This document shows positions 25,410 to 34,433 of a stretch of 64,000 bases of DNA, in pieces. Each line of letters starts with the position of its first letter. The first letter of the stretch is position 1. The notes beneath the pieces were generated by a model. That model did not search any database. It had not been told where the DNA came from and saw nothing but the letters and a program-made list of their open reading frames with translations. This stretch comes from Acidobacteriota bacterium (GTDB lineage Bacteria; Acidobacteriota; UBA6911): contig JAFGIY010000233.1 of assembly GCA_016929335.1 (NCBI GenBank), positions 1 to 64,000 on the forward strand, in the 5' to 3' direction. Both the position numbers and the translations under genes were made by a program.

Positions 25410-26703
25410 GTTCTCGATTTTGACTTTTGGCTGCCGCTGCAATCAGGCAGACAGCGCCGCGATGCGCGAAGGTCTTCGCCGCCGCTCGATGTCCGAAAGC
25501 GCGAATCGCCGGGATGCCGGTCTGATTATCGTTAATACATGCACGGTAACGCAGCGTTCCGATCAGCAGGCTCGCCAGGCAATCCGGCGTCTGCATCGCG
25601 AATATCCGGATGCGCGTATTATCGTTACCGGGTGCTATGCGGAGCGTGATCCCGAGGTTTTGGCAGCAATGCCCGGGATCAGCCTGGTCGTGGGGAATGT
25701 CGATAAGGAACGCCTTCCCGCCATCATCGAATCGGAATCCCCTGATTCACAGGGCAAAATAATCCATACTCCGCTCGCGGAGAGCCGCGACTGCCTTTTG
25801 CCGCCCATGAGCCAGACGGGCGGAAAGACGCGTCCCCTCGTAAAGCTTCAAGACGGTTGCGATGCCCATTGTTCCTACTGCATAGTGCCAAAAGTGCGTG
25901 GGCCGGGACGAAGCGCCCGAGCGGAGGATGTACTGGCTGAAGTGCGGTCTCTGGTTGGCGGAGGATTTCAGGAGATTGTCCTTACCGGAGTCCATCTTGG
26001 CGCATTCGGATTGAAACTCAAGGATCACGCGCGCCTGACGGATCTTCTCAGCCGGATTGTTCAAATCCCACAGCTCGGGAGGATACGTCTGAGCAGCATT
26101 GAGCCGATGCACTTCGACCGCACAATCGCAGACCTCGCCGCAAATAATCCGGTTTTCGCCCGACATTTCCATATTCCACTGCAGAGCGGCAGCGACAGAA
26201 TTCTGCGCCTGATGCGGAGACCGTACACCGCTGCGAGATTTCGAGATCTCCTGCGGTATATCCAGGCCCGATTGCCTGATGCCGGGCTTGGTACCGACGT
26301 CCTGGTGGGCTTTCCGGGCGAAACGGAAGAGGATTTTGCCGAGACGTGTGAACTTATCGAAGACTCCCCGTTGACTTACGTTCACGTTTTCCCTTATTCG
26401 CCTCGAGAAGGTACTGTCGCGTTTTCGATGCCCGGACGAATCTCTTCACAAGTGATGAAGCGCCGGGTGAATACGCTTCTTGAAATTTCACGCCGGAAGA
26501 ATCTTTCCTTCCGCCGTCGCTTCGTCGGCCGGGTCCTTCCGGCAATCACCCTTTCCCATGAAGAGGAATTGGGATCGTCGCTGGTTCTTACCGGCAACTA
26601 TATTCATGCCCGCGTCCCCAGCCTGTCTGTCCCCCCAAACCGGCTTGTGGACATCCATATTAAGGACGTTCGCCCGGAAACCACGTACGCGGAAATCCTG
26701 TAG
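25381..26703 (+). CDS. mtaB: tRNA (t6A37) methylthiotransferase
   Basis: Radical SAM methylthiotransferase that makes ms2t6A at position 37 of tRNAs. It has about 440 residues from GTG 25381. The N-terminal MTTase Cys residues are in ILTFGCRCNQADS, NTCTVTQ and VTGCYAERDP. The radical SAM triad is CDAHCSYC. The C-terminal TRAM domain covers about 370-440. The GTG start overlaps purE by 29 bp with a GGAG about 12 nt upstream; another start may be used. The e-MtaB versus MiaB assignment rests on the general pattern and is fairly sure. Confidence 0.88.
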   Translation: MSCGKPEKNKFSILTFGCRCNQADSAAMREGLRRRSMSESANRRDAGLIIVNTCTVTQRSDQQARQAIRRLHREYPDARIIVTGCYAERDPEVLAAMPGISLVVGNVDKERLPAIIESESPDSQGKIIHTPLAESRDCLLPPMSQTGGKTRPLVKLQDGCDAHCSYCIVPKVRGPGRSARAEDVLAEVRSLVGGGFQEIVLTGVHLGAFGLKLKDHARLTDLLSRIVQIPQLGRIRLSSIEPMHFDRTIADLAANNPVFARHFHIPLQSGSDRILRLMRRPYTAARFRDLLRYIQARLPDAGLGTDVLVGFPGETEEDFAETCELIEDSPLTYVHVFPYSPREGTVAFSMPGRISSQVMKRRVNTLLEISRRKNLSFRRRFVGRVLPAITLSHEEELGSSLVLTGNYIHARVPSLSVPPNRLVDIHIKDVRPETTYAEIL

Positions 26704-26813
26704 GGAAAGCGCCCCGGTACAAAAAGCGCCAATCCGGGGAACGGAATGAGTGACTCTGCTCACAAATCCGCTGAATCTGCCGGCCGATTTAACAATGGGA
26801 GCGTCCAAAGGTC

Positions 26814-27119
26814 ATGCTATTGCCTGCCATATTGCAGATATTGGATCAAAGCCAAATCCAGTCCAAAAAGGTAATCAGGAATTTGGAGTCCGGATTTAAA
26901 TCCGAGATGCAGGCTGCTTCGGAAGGAATATCAGGCGGTGAGAAGACCGAATCGGCCGGCGCCAATGCTGCCGATCATGCAGAGCCGTCGAAATTTTCGG
27001 CTTTGGACACTCCTTTTCCGGAAAAGCCGGTCGCAAGGCAGAATCTTGAGGAGTTGCTCCGCATCATCACCAAATTTCAGAAATCGAATCAGAAGCGCGT
27101 TGTAGATGTTTTTGAATGA
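26814..27119 (+). CDS. small hypothetical protein
   Basis: A 101-codon frame with no recognised domain. It is hydrophilic, with Ala, Glu, Ser and Lys throughout and a predicted helix at each end (LPAILQILDQSQIQSKKVI and QNLEELLRIITKFQKSNQK). The ribosome site is weak (AAAGG 2 nt from the ATG). It fills the space between mtaB and acpS and ends 5 bp before the convergent acpS stop. It could be real, but codon use and lack of motifs leave this open. Confidence 0.35.
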   Translation: MLLPAILQILDQSQIQSKKVIRNLESGFKSEMQAASEGISGGEKTESAGANAADHAEPSKFSALDTPFPEKPVARQNLEELLRIITKFQKSNQKRVVDVFE

Positions 27120-27124
27120 CGCTT

Positions 27125-27499
27125 TTACTCCAGGATTACCATGGCAACTGCCCACTGTTCCGAATGAGATAAGCTCAAGTGAATTCTGCCGGTACCCATC
27201 GATGCACTTAATCTCTGAGCTTCGCCGTGCAAGACCATGGAGGGAGCATCCTGCCGGACCCTGAGCACTTCCACATCGAGCCAGGTAACACCTCTGGCCC
27301 ATCCGGTTCCCAACGCCTTAAACAGGGCCTCTTTGGCGGCGAAACGCGCGGCATAATGAGGAACCGGATCTCGATGCGCATTGCAGAACTGCTGTTCGCC
27401 GGGCGTAAAAACCCTGAGGATGAAACGATCCTTTAGCCGTTCCAGGACCCCGCGAAACCGCATAATCTCGACAACATCCACACCGGTACCGATAATCAT
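27125..27499 (-). CDS. acpS: holo-[acyl-carrier-protein] synthase
   Basis: Transfers 4'-phosphopantetheine from CoA to apo-ACP. 124 residues. The family motifs are GTGVDVVEIMRF, FTPGEQQFC, ARFAAKEALFKALGTG, and the final IHLSLSHSEQWAVAMVILE. CGGAG lies 8 nt before the ATG. It diverges from pgeF by 56 bp and converges with the small hypothetical gene. No fatty-acid gene is adjacent. Confidence 0.95.
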   Translation of the reverse strand: MIIGTGVDVVEIMRFRGVLERLKDRFILRVFTPGEQQFCNAHRDPVPHYAARFAAKEALFKALGTGWARGVTWLDVEVLRVRQDAPSMVLHGEAQRLSASMGTGRIHLSLSHSEQWAVAMVILE

Positions 27500-27555
27500 T
27501 AAAGACTCCGAAAGAAAGTTGACAGAAAAAGAAGGAACGCTTCAATATCTTCCAT

Positions 27556-28374
27556 ATGAACAAGGAAGAATTTCTCCTCCGTGAAGTGCAGGGGATACGT
27601 TATTACACCTGCCGCATATTTGAAAGCATGCCGCAGGTGCGGCACGGTTTTTCCACTCGTTGCTGCGGAGCGCCGGATCCGAAGTCGGACTCATTCAATC
27701 TTGGCGATGTTTCCTGGGATTTTCCGGCGCGTGTAAGCGAAAACAGACGCCGCTTTTTATCCGCGCTGCATCTTGAAAATGCGCTCCTAATCACCTTACA
27801 TCAGGTTCATTCCAATCATGTGCATATAATAGAGGATAATGCCGGCCAATGGAATCCTGCAGATGGAGATGCGCTCGTTACCCGAGTCAAAAATGCAGCA
27901 CTTGCAGTACAAACTGCCGATTGTCTGCCGGTATTAATTGTGGATCCCATGAATAATGCCGTCGCCGCCGTTCACTCAGGATGGAGAGGAACCCTGTCGC
28001 GCATTCTGCCTCGGACAATCCGGGTGATGCAGAGAGCCTTTGACAGCGATCCGTCAACGCTGGAAATTGCCGTCGGCCCGGGAATCCGCGCGTGCTGCTT
28101 TGAAGTGGGAAGCGAGGTGGCGGATCTCTTCGAGAACGAATACCCAGGCTGCTGTTCGGCGATGGATCAATCCGGGAAATATCATCTGGATCTGGCAAAG
28201 GTTCTGGATATCCAAATGAATTTCTCGGGAATACTCCGGCATCATCGTCATGACCTGGCTGTATGCACCCGCTGCAAGCAGGATGAGTTCTTTTCCTATC
28301 GCGCAGAAGGTCCTGCCGCAGGCAGAATGATGGCCACTATCGGCTTGGCATCCGATGAAGCCGGAAAGTGGTAA
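27556..28374 (+). CDS. pgeF: purine nucleoside phosphorylase of the YfiH/LACC1 family
   Basis: Laccase-domain protein of 272 residues. The conserved metal or substrate residues appear in LITLHQVHSNHVH, VQTADCLPVLIVDP and VHSGWRGTL, with GPGIRACCFEVG further on. Members act as purine nucleoside phosphorylase/adenosine deaminase and are also annotated as polyphenol oxidases or peptidoglycan-editing factor PgeF; which applies here is not visible. It diverges from acpS. Ribosome site weak. Confidence 0.92.
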   Translation: MNKEEFLLREVQGIRYYTCRIFESMPQVRHGFSTRCCGAPDPKSDSFNLGDVSWDFPARVSENRRRFLSALHLENALLITLHQVHSNHVHIIEDNAGQWNPADGDALVTRVKNAALAVQTADCLPVLIVDPMNNAVAAVHSGWRGTLSRILPRTIRVMQRAFDSDPSTLEIAVGPGIRACCFEVGSEVADLFENEYPGCCSAMDQSGKYHLDLAKVLDIQMNFSGILRHHRHDLAVCTRCKQDEFFSYRAEGPAAGRMMATIGLASDEAGKW

Positions 28375-28493
28375 AGAAACCGTTCCGACCATTTCCCTTT
28401 GTGAGGTCAACCGGAGGGCAGGAATCTTTATCTGCGACTTTTTTGCGTTTGCATAATCGTTGAGAACAAACGAAATCAGCATGGAAGCGGACT

Positions 28494-28521
28494 GCTGAAA
28501 GCTGAAGGCTGACAGCTGAAA
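28494..28521 (+). repeat. tandem heptad, four GCTGAAA-type units
   Basis: Four consecutive 7-mers: GCTGAAA, GCTGAAG, GCTGACA, GCTGAAA. They lie in the 198-bp gap between the convergent pgeF and glycosyltransferase genes. A 13-base piece of the same motif (AGGCTGACAGCTG) occurs in reverse complement at 21863-21875, after the glycine-zipper gene. Confidence 0.8.
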
Positions 28522-28572
28522 TTCCGGCTTGTAATTTAAAATTGAAGATCGTCTTTGCCGAATTTTACAGAA

Positions 28573-29775
28573 CTACGGCTGCTCTGCATCGAGTATCGAT
28601 AGATACGCGCGCCATGTTTGTTCCGCGGTAACCTTCCACTGGAGCTTCTTCCGTACGACTTCAACCGCATCTCTGGCACTCTGATACCGGTCCGGATCTG
28701 CCATCAGTCGAATGCCCTCCGCCAGAGATTTCGGATCATCGGGCGCTACACAGGATCCAATCCTCCATGCACGTATGCTTTCCCCGGGGCCGCCGATGTC
28801 TGAGGTCACCACAGGCAGTCTGTATTTTATGGCGAGCCGCAACACGCCGCTTTGAGCGAAAAAGAAAGTATAGGGCAGAACCAATAATCCGCTCCGTGCA
28901 AAGATTCCGGGAATCTCATCGTCGTCTACAAACCGGTCAATCAGATGGACCTGATCCTTCGGCAGTTGCGCAATTTCCTCGAGTATTCTTTTTTTGTATG
29001 CTGCTTCCTTGAAATCCCCTGCAATGGTAAGCCGGCACTCGGGCAACTCCCGCAACGCCTGTAGAAGAACATGCAATCCCTTGGTGGGGCGAATTACGCC
29101 GAAAAACAGAAGCCGGCGCGCGTCGACCGCCGGCATGGGTGTTTCGGTCTCTTTATTAAACGGCAGATTTTCCGAAATTCCCGGAGGCGTGACAAAAATG
29201 GGAGGACAAGGTTCTCCAAGGAATCTGCGCAAAGTCTCGCCTAAGCCTTCCGTGTGAACAAACAGGGCGTCGCATCGTTTCCATCCGTCGCGGCACCATT
29301 TATGAAACACCCCTTTCGGAATTCCGTCCATATATCGGTTGGGATATACGCCGTGAACCGTGCAGAAGAGGCGCAAACCTGCATTCTTGAGCCTTTTGAA
29401 ATGTCCGGGCATCAGCCAGGGAGTGTATTCCTGGAAGTGAACTGCAAGGCAGCGCGGTGAAGCAGAAATCAGTCGCACAAAAATCCGCTCGCGAAGGAGG
29501 AAATACCACTGTCGGTAGAAACTCCAGAGCATCGAGGATTTGAAATCGTGCCTTGGTCTCATCGGCGGCAGCGGATCGTGTATGGCATACAATCCCGGCC
29601 GATAACGGGAAGTCAAATCAGAGCAGGTAAAGAGGGATACAGCCAGTCCCCGGCCGGGATCAGCATCAGCAAGAGCAGAAAGCAGATCCAGAGCATAGAG
29701 TGCATGGCCACCCGTCGTGGTAGGTGTGTACATGCAAATCTCCGGCTTTATGCTCTCATTACTCTGATATTTCAT
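28573..29775 (-). CDS. glycosyltransferase family 4 protein
   Basis: GT-B fold enzyme of 400 residues. The N-terminal acceptor domain holds MYTPTTTGGHALYALDL. The C-terminal nucleotide-sugar domain holds LLFFGVIRPTKGLHVLLQAL and DEIPGIFARSGLLVLPYTF, continuing to GGPGESIRAWRIG. These are GT4-type donor-binding motifs. ATG 29775 is used; a TTG 6 bp upstream is an alternative. It faces away from the radical SAM genes but forms one side of the 28.6-35.1 kb cluster and probably acts in the same glycan pathway. Donor and acceptor unknown. Confidence 0.88.
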   Translation of the reverse strand: MKYQSNESIKPEICMYTPTTTGGHALYALDLLSALADADPGRGLAVSLFTCSDLTSRYRPGLYAIHDPLPPMRPRHDFKSSMLWSFYRQWYFLLRERIFVRLISASPRCLAVHFQEYTPWLMPGHFKRLKNAGLRLFCTVHGVYPNRYMDGIPKGVFHKWCRDGWKRCDALFVHTEGLGETLRRFLGEPCPPIFVTPPGISENLPFNKETETPMPAVDARRLLFFGVIRPTKGLHVLLQALRELPECRLTIAGDFKEAAYKKRILEEIAQLPKDQVHLIDRFVDDDEIPGIFARSGLLVLPYTFFFAQSGVLRLAIKYRLPVVTSDIGGPGESIRAWRIGSCVAPDDPKSLAEGIRLMADPDRYQSARDAVEVVRKKLQWKVTAEQTWRAYLSILDAEQP

Positions 29776-29917
29776 GCTCAACGGGTATTGCCCATCTATG
29801 ATAATTTAAAAGCGAATCCGTTTCACAACCGATTCCGGGCCGGCAGGCGGCAAAGGGCATCCTGAATGGAACCAGAGAGAGAGAGTGGCCTTTCACACCA
29901 TCCGAAAACCTCATCCC

Positions 29918-30898
29918 ATGATCCGTAAGAACCTGACCATCCAATATGACATTCTGGCGGACTGGCTTATTAATGCCTACTGCAACTACGCCTGTGAATA
30001 TTGCCCCCAGGTGAGGACGAAAAGCCACCGGAAAAAGTCCGCAGGACGCACGGATATAGATGCTATGGCGGACTTTTTCGATTCCACCAATTTAACCTGG
30101 CTGATCCACATGAGCGGAGGAGAACCCTTTCTGCATCCTGAGTTTGTCTCATTATGCCGGCTCCTGACGAAGAACCACTATATAAGTGTCAACTCGAACA
30201 TATCATTGAAGGCATTGGATGCTTTTATGCGGAGCATGGATCCGGCACGCGTCGCTTTCATCCATGCATCCCTGCATTATTATGAGCGGATAAAGAGGCA
30301 GTCTCTCTCGGGATTTCTTCACGCCATGCATGAAACAAAAGCCGCAGGATTTCCTGCCTATGTTACACAGGTATTCTATCCGCCGCTCGTCGAAGAATTC
30401 GGCGAGATATTTTCATATTTTCACCGCAACGGCATCATCGTTCACCCCAAAATTTTCCGCGGCTTTTATAGGGGCAGGCTCTATCCACAGGAATATTCCG
30501 AGAGGGATCGTCGGGTGTTCGCAGAATTCTACGACCGGGCGTCTTCCATGGATGAGCTTCCCGCCACTCATATCAATCCCGACCATGATATTAAATCTCT
30601 GCAGGGTTTCCTTTCCTTTAAAGGCTCCTCATGCCTGGCGGGAAATCGGTATGTTCGTATTGATTACGAAGGGAATATCTACCGTTGTTCCATGGCCGGA
30701 TCCGCTATCGGAAATATCTTTCAGAAAAAATTCGCACGATTTGCCGGAGCCGAAATCTGTCCGTACCGTATATGTCCCTGTTCCTACTTTGGGCTTGAAT
30801 TTGCAGACGGGCAACCGAAGACGGTAAAGATCGGGCCGCTGGTGAAGCGCCTGATCAAGCTTAAACAGGATATGTTTGCACAAATCCACAGGATCTGA
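29918..30898 (+). CDS. radical SAM protein with C-terminal Cys cluster
   Basis: A 326-residue radical SAM enzyme. The [4Fe-4S] motif CNYACEYC is at residues 22-29, followed by the glycine-rich SGGEPFLHPEF. C-terminal Cys residues in GSSCLAG, GNIYRCSMAG and AEICPYRICPC suggest an auxiliary twitch/SPASM-like cluster. ATG 29918 is used because upstream codons are not family-like. Downstream at 30898 a decayed small gene begins with a TGATG overlap. A second radical SAM gene follows. Substrate unknown; the neighbours are glycosyltransferases, which fits modification of a surface glycan or glycopeptide. Confidence 0.88.
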   Translation: MIRKNLTIQYDILADWLINAYCNYACEYCPQVRTKSHRKKSAGRTDIDAMADFFDSTNLTWLIHMSGGEPFLHPEFVSLCRLLTKNHYISVNSNISLKALDAFMRSMDPARVAFIHASLHYYERIKRQSLSGFLHAMHETKAAGFPAYVTQVFYPPLVEEFGEIFSYFHRNGIIVHPKIFRGFYRGRLYPQEYSERDRRVFAEFYDRASSMDELPATHINPDHDIKSLQGFLSFKGSSCLAGNRYVRIDYEGNIYRCSMAGSAIGNIFQKKFARFAGAEICPYRICPCSYFGLEFADGQPKTVKIGPLVKRLIKLKQDMFAQIHRI

Positions 30899-31180
30899 TG
30901 GACAGCAAAGGGGGCGTGCCCAGGAACCGTATCCGGCTATGGAATGCGGTATAAAATGCGCCATTGGACAAGGGTGACAAGCCTGCCTATCGCTTTGAAA
31001 ACCGGCAATGTACGCTTTGATCCCGGCCATATTTTATTGCTCCGGCTTATCGACGTATGAATGCGAAAAATTCGGCAAACATAAGACGGGTTCCCCAATA
31101 TCTTTGATAAAATGCCCTGGTCGAAGCCGGGAACCATTATTGGATTCTCCTCTGACATACGCGAGTCTGCCGCTTTTTGA
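30898..31180 (+). pseudogene. decayed small gene between two radical SAM genes
   Basis: The 379-bp gap between the radical SAM genes holds a broken reading frame. ATG 30898 overlaps the upstream TGA (TGATG). Reading needs one frameshift near 30950 to continue as KMRHWTRVTSLPIALKTG, then NVRFDPGHILLLRLIDV, a second at 31056 (YECEKFGKHKTG) and a return near 31090 to FPNIFDKMPWSKPGTI and TGA at 31178. Joined, it would encode about 90 residues. Long stop-free stretches in successive frames suggest recent decay. I do not recognise the product, and the minus strand has no better frame. The last part of the gap (31181-31277) is empty. Confidence 0.35.
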
Positions 31181-31277
31181 TCGACCGGGATCTTGAGCAG
31201 AATTATCGGTGTCTGCGCGACTTCCTATCGCGGCAGAAATAAGGCAGCGTAAATTATTTGCGGCATAGAACGGCAAT

Positions 31278-32396
31278 ATGGATTGGCGCAGCGCATATCT
31301 GGATCTTGTCACGCTCTGGGGAGTCTATCGGGAGAGACGGCCATGCTGCGGCCCTCGAATTGCGCAAATCAGTATTTCGGAAAACTGCAATCTGGATTGC
31401 GTCATGTGCAACCGTTCCAGTATGAACGTGAGCGGCTTGATTGATGCCGACAGACTTCTCTCTCTCGTTGATGAGCTTTATAAACTTGGAGCTCAGGAAG
31501 TCTTTTTTCACGGCTTTGGGGAACCTTCATGCCATCCACGGCTGGCGGAGATGATTCTTCATTGCAGCGCCGGGCATCCCGGGCTGCGGCTGCATCTCGT
31601 CACGAATGGCGCCTGGGATTCCCGCAAGCTGGATGATGCGATAATGAAAGGCAGGGTGCATACAAGATTCAGCATACATGCCGGAGATGCAGATACCTGG
31701 CGGCAGATCCATCCCCGGAACTCCATGGACTTCTTCTTTCAGACCGGAGAAAATTTGCGCAGGCTTGCGGCTTTTGCACCGAACCGCGTGGAGGTTCTTT
31801 ATGTCATCTGCAATTTGAACTATCACAAAATTCCGGAGATGGTGTCATATGCTTGCGCACACGGCGTAAAAAAAATACACTTCCGTCCGATGCGGCTGTT
31901 TGATGATCGGATGGGCCGGTGTATGAATGCTTCACTTCAGCTGGGCGCGGAGCAATTCAATCAAGCCGCGGCCGCCATTGCCCGGCTTGGACACCAATTC
32001 CGGGGCCGGATCCGCGTGCACTCCATTCCATTTGAACAAAACAGCTTCAGTCAGGACCTCGAGCGTCCTTCTTCCCGCGCCTTTTATATCTCGCGAAGCT
32101 GTTACATCGGATATGTGCTTGCCGTAATAGAGCGTGACGGCGGCGTGTGGGGATGTTTGCCGGAATCCACCTTCGGAGAACCCTTTGGAAATATATTCGA
32201 AAGCTCCTTCCGAGAAATCTGGTACGGAGATAAATATGCGAAGTTCAGGGAGAGGCAGTTGTTTCTCGACAAAGGAAGTCTGGACGAAATCGGCTGTCAC
32301 AGCTATTGCCAGCATCTGGATACCAATCTTCGCCTGAACCGGTTCAAACCATGGCGCAGCTTAAAGAGGCTTTTAGGCGGGGAACGCCGGCTATGA
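31278..32396 (+). CDS. radical SAM/SPASM protein
   Basis: A 372-residue enzyme. The radical SAM triad CNLDCVMC is at residues 37-44, followed by EVFFHGFGEPSCHPRL. A C-terminal SPASM-like region holds Cys in SRSCYIGYVL, GGVWGCLPESTFGEP and EIGCHSYCQHL, typical of enzymes that bind auxiliary [4Fe-4S] clusters and modify peptides, sugars or aminoglycosides. Its stop overlaps the ATG of the NT-GT2 gene (ATGA), so the two are translationally coupled. Substrate unknown. Confidence 0.9.
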   Translation: MDWRSAYLDLVTLWGVYRERRPCCGPRIAQISISENCNLDCVMCNRSSMNVSGLIDADRLLSLVDELYKLGAQEVFFHGFGEPSCHPRLAEMILHCSAGHPGLRLHLVTNGAWDSRKLDDAIMKGRVHTRFSIHAGDADTWRQIHPRNSMDFFFQTGENLRRLAAFAPNRVEVLYVICNLNYHKIPEMVSYACAHGVKKIHFRPMRLFDDRMGRCMNASLQLGAEQFNQAAAAIARLGHQFRGRIRVHSIPFEQNSFSQDLERPSSRAFYISRSCYIGYVLAVIERDGGVWGCLPESTFGEPFGNIFESSFREIWYGDKYAKFRERQLFLDKGSLDEIGCHSYCQHLDTNLRLNRFKPWRSLKRLLGGERRL

Positions 32397-34429
32397 CTCT
32401 CCGCCCTCATATAGTCCGCTGGATTTTGCGCCTTTATTTTCCGCCATTCACCTGGTTTTACCGGCTTTATTATCAATCCGCCATTCACCTGAGCCGCTTC
32501 CTCGTGAGCCGGATCAAAGGCGTCCGGAGCATTTATCTGACAGGCTCCTGGGCTCGACAGGATGTTGTCTATGGTTTGAGCGACATCGATTTCAAGGTTC
32601 TGGTGGCCGGCGAAAAAGACCAGAAAACCTATCAGGCCATTCGCCGTCGATTTGCGCAGCTGCGCTGGTTCTTTCCCGTCCTGGGTCCGCCGGATGAAAA
32701 AGGCATTTATTTTTCGGATTCATTCAATGAAGACTACCGGCATCACCCGCTGGTGCAGCACCTTTTTGACGCCCGCTATTTCAGACATCAGTTGATCTGG
32801 GGAGAAGACCTCCATATCGCTCTACCGATTCAGTCCTGGGATGAACTGGATCAGGACGAATGCACTTTCAGCCGCCTGAGAGACTGGATTGAAAGGATTC
32901 ATATTCTTTCCGACTATGACGGGCTGAGCGCGCCGCAGAAACAGCATTTATTTTTCAAAGCGGCAAGCGATATCGCAATGCTGGCCATCCGCGCAGAAAA
33001 TCCCGAATTTGGGTCCTGCTCCCGATCGGAGTCTCTGCAGCATATCTGCAGGGAGCTCGAAGAATCTTTCCGTCCATTTGTTTTAAACATGATCCTTGAA
33101 AATAAGGGGCTCTATCGAAAAAAACTGAATAGCGATGATGAGAGCTTCAGGTTGTTCAAAAGGATGGTGGCCTTATGCGTCGAAAGGATCGCGCGCAAAG
33201 ATAATGCGGAGCCGACACTCAGAAATATCAAACCCGAACTCCCGGACTGCAGCAACGAAAGCCGGGAAATCGTCGGAAGGCTTCAGGCATTTTCCTCCAA
33301 AATCCTCGCTGTTCGCACAGTCCGCTGGCCGCAACTGCCGCTCAATCCCTTTGATCTGCTTCTCTTCGATACGCCCGCCTATGTGGTGGAATGCTCGGAG
33401 CCTATCTCACTAAACGAATTTCATGCATTAAAGGCTTATTGCAGGGAAAATCTAAAGGATCCGGCAACTGTTCTCCTCAAGGAATATCCTTCCTTTATGA
33501 GCTCCGTGGACTCGATTTTGGTGGACCATTGGGGCAGTTTCTCGGGGTCTTCGGACCTCATGCATTTTTTGCTCGAGAATCACCAGGCCCATGATCTCAG
33601 CCGGCTTCTGGAGAAACGTATTCAGCTGCGATTGCATTCCTTTTATGAACAATTGACGGCTGCCTTAAAGCGCCCGGACTCCGGGCGAATGGACTCCGGA
33701 GTATTTCCCGTTTTTTTATTTAATGCCCTGCGAATCCTGATCTTTGCCATGGAATTGAACCGCGGTAAATGGCAATGGCTTGTGGAACCCTCTGGTATAG
33801 CGGACTACCTGATCAGACATACGCCGTTGCGTCCCGCTTTTCTTCATAAGCTGGCGGAGCAGTATGAAAAATCATCGAATAAACAGGCGGTCTTCGACGA
33901 GAGACTTTTGCCGAAAAGCCGAGCATTGTTGGGCGCAATGATGGAAATTGTGTCCGATGGCCGTTCATGGGAGTCTCTGGAAGAACTGAATGCGATGCCC
34001 GATGAGGAGCGCCTTAAAGTATCTGTTGCAATCATCACATACAATCGACCAAAGCAGTTGGAGCGCTGTCTGATCTCGATAAACCGGCTCATAGCTCCGC
34101 CGGAGGAGATCGTGATTGTCGAAGACAGCAGGGCTGAGTCGGCCAGGGACATCGCGGATAAAATCCAGATGGATTGCCCGATTCGCTGTCTGCGCAGCAG
34201 TCGACCGGGAGTTGCGCATTCCCGGAATCTGGCCGTGAAAGCAGCCAAAGGAGAAATCGTTGCATTTGTGGATGATGATGCCTGCGTCACTCCAGACTGG
34301 CTGGATCGCATAGAGCGAGCTTTTCTGCGCGACAGTCGGATAGGTCTTGTCTCAGGCGCCAGCCTCAATCTGAAATGCGAACGGGACGATATCATCTGGA
34401 AGTTCATGGAAGTCGTGGAGAAAATATAA
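32393..34429 (+). CDS. nucleotidyltransferase-GT2 fusion, first part (frameshifted)
   Basis: 678 residues. An N-terminal nucleotidyltransferase fold (about 45-75) shows GS and D-x-D in LTGSWARQDVVYGLSDIDFK. A long helical middle follows. From about residue 541 a family-2 glycosyltransferase starts: VSVAIITYNRPKQLERCLIS, then AHSRNLAVKAAKGEI and the DDD of FVDDDACVTPDWL near 625. The frame stops at TAA 34427 in mid-domain; the rest continues in another frame at 34434. ATG 32393 overlaps the upstream TGA and is preferred to a TTG at 32306 and ATG at 32351. The break lies at an A4 tract (34421-34424): removing one A joins both parts as EKYKLMMIPILKDYY. A real mutation, a sequencing error or programmed slippage are possible. 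Confidence 0.85.
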   Translation: MTLRPHIVRWILRLYFPPFTWFYRLYYQSAIHLSRFLVSRIKGVRSIYLTGSWARQDVVYGLSDIDFKVLVAGEKDQKTYQAIRRRFAQLRWFFPVLGPPDEKGIYFSDSFNEDYRHHPLVQHLFDARYFRHQLIWGEDLHIALPIQSWDELDQDECTFSRLRDWIERIHILSDYDGLSAPQKQHLFFKAASDIAMLAIRAENPEFGSCSRSESLQHICRELEESFRPFVLNMILENKGLYRKKLNSDDESFRLFKRMVALCVERIARKDNAEPTLRNIKPELPDCSNESREIVGRLQAFSSKILAVRTVRWPQLPLNPFDLLLFDTPAYVVECSEPISLNEFHALKAYCRENLKDPATVLLKEYPSFMSSVDSILVDHWGSFSGSSDLMHFLLENHQAHDLSRLLEKRIQLRLHSFYEQLTAALKRPDSGRMDSGVFPVFLFNALRILIFAMELNRGKWQWLVEPSGIADYLIRHTPLRPAFLHKLAEQYEKSSNKQAVFDERLLPKSRALLGAMMEIVSDGRSWESLEELNAMPDEERLKVSVAIITYNRPKQLERCLISINRLIAPPEEIVIVEDSRAESARDIADKIQMDCPIRCLRSSRPGVAHSRNLAVKAAKGEIVAFVDDDACVTPDWLDRIERAFLRDSRIGLVSGASLNLKCERDDIIWKFMEVVEKI

Positions 34430-34433
34430 ACTT

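Noticed and set aside
30937-31158. A 73-codon minus-strand gene
   Set aside because: The plus strand gives a more protein-like joined reading and has the TGATG start overlap; the minus frame has no motif or ribosome site.
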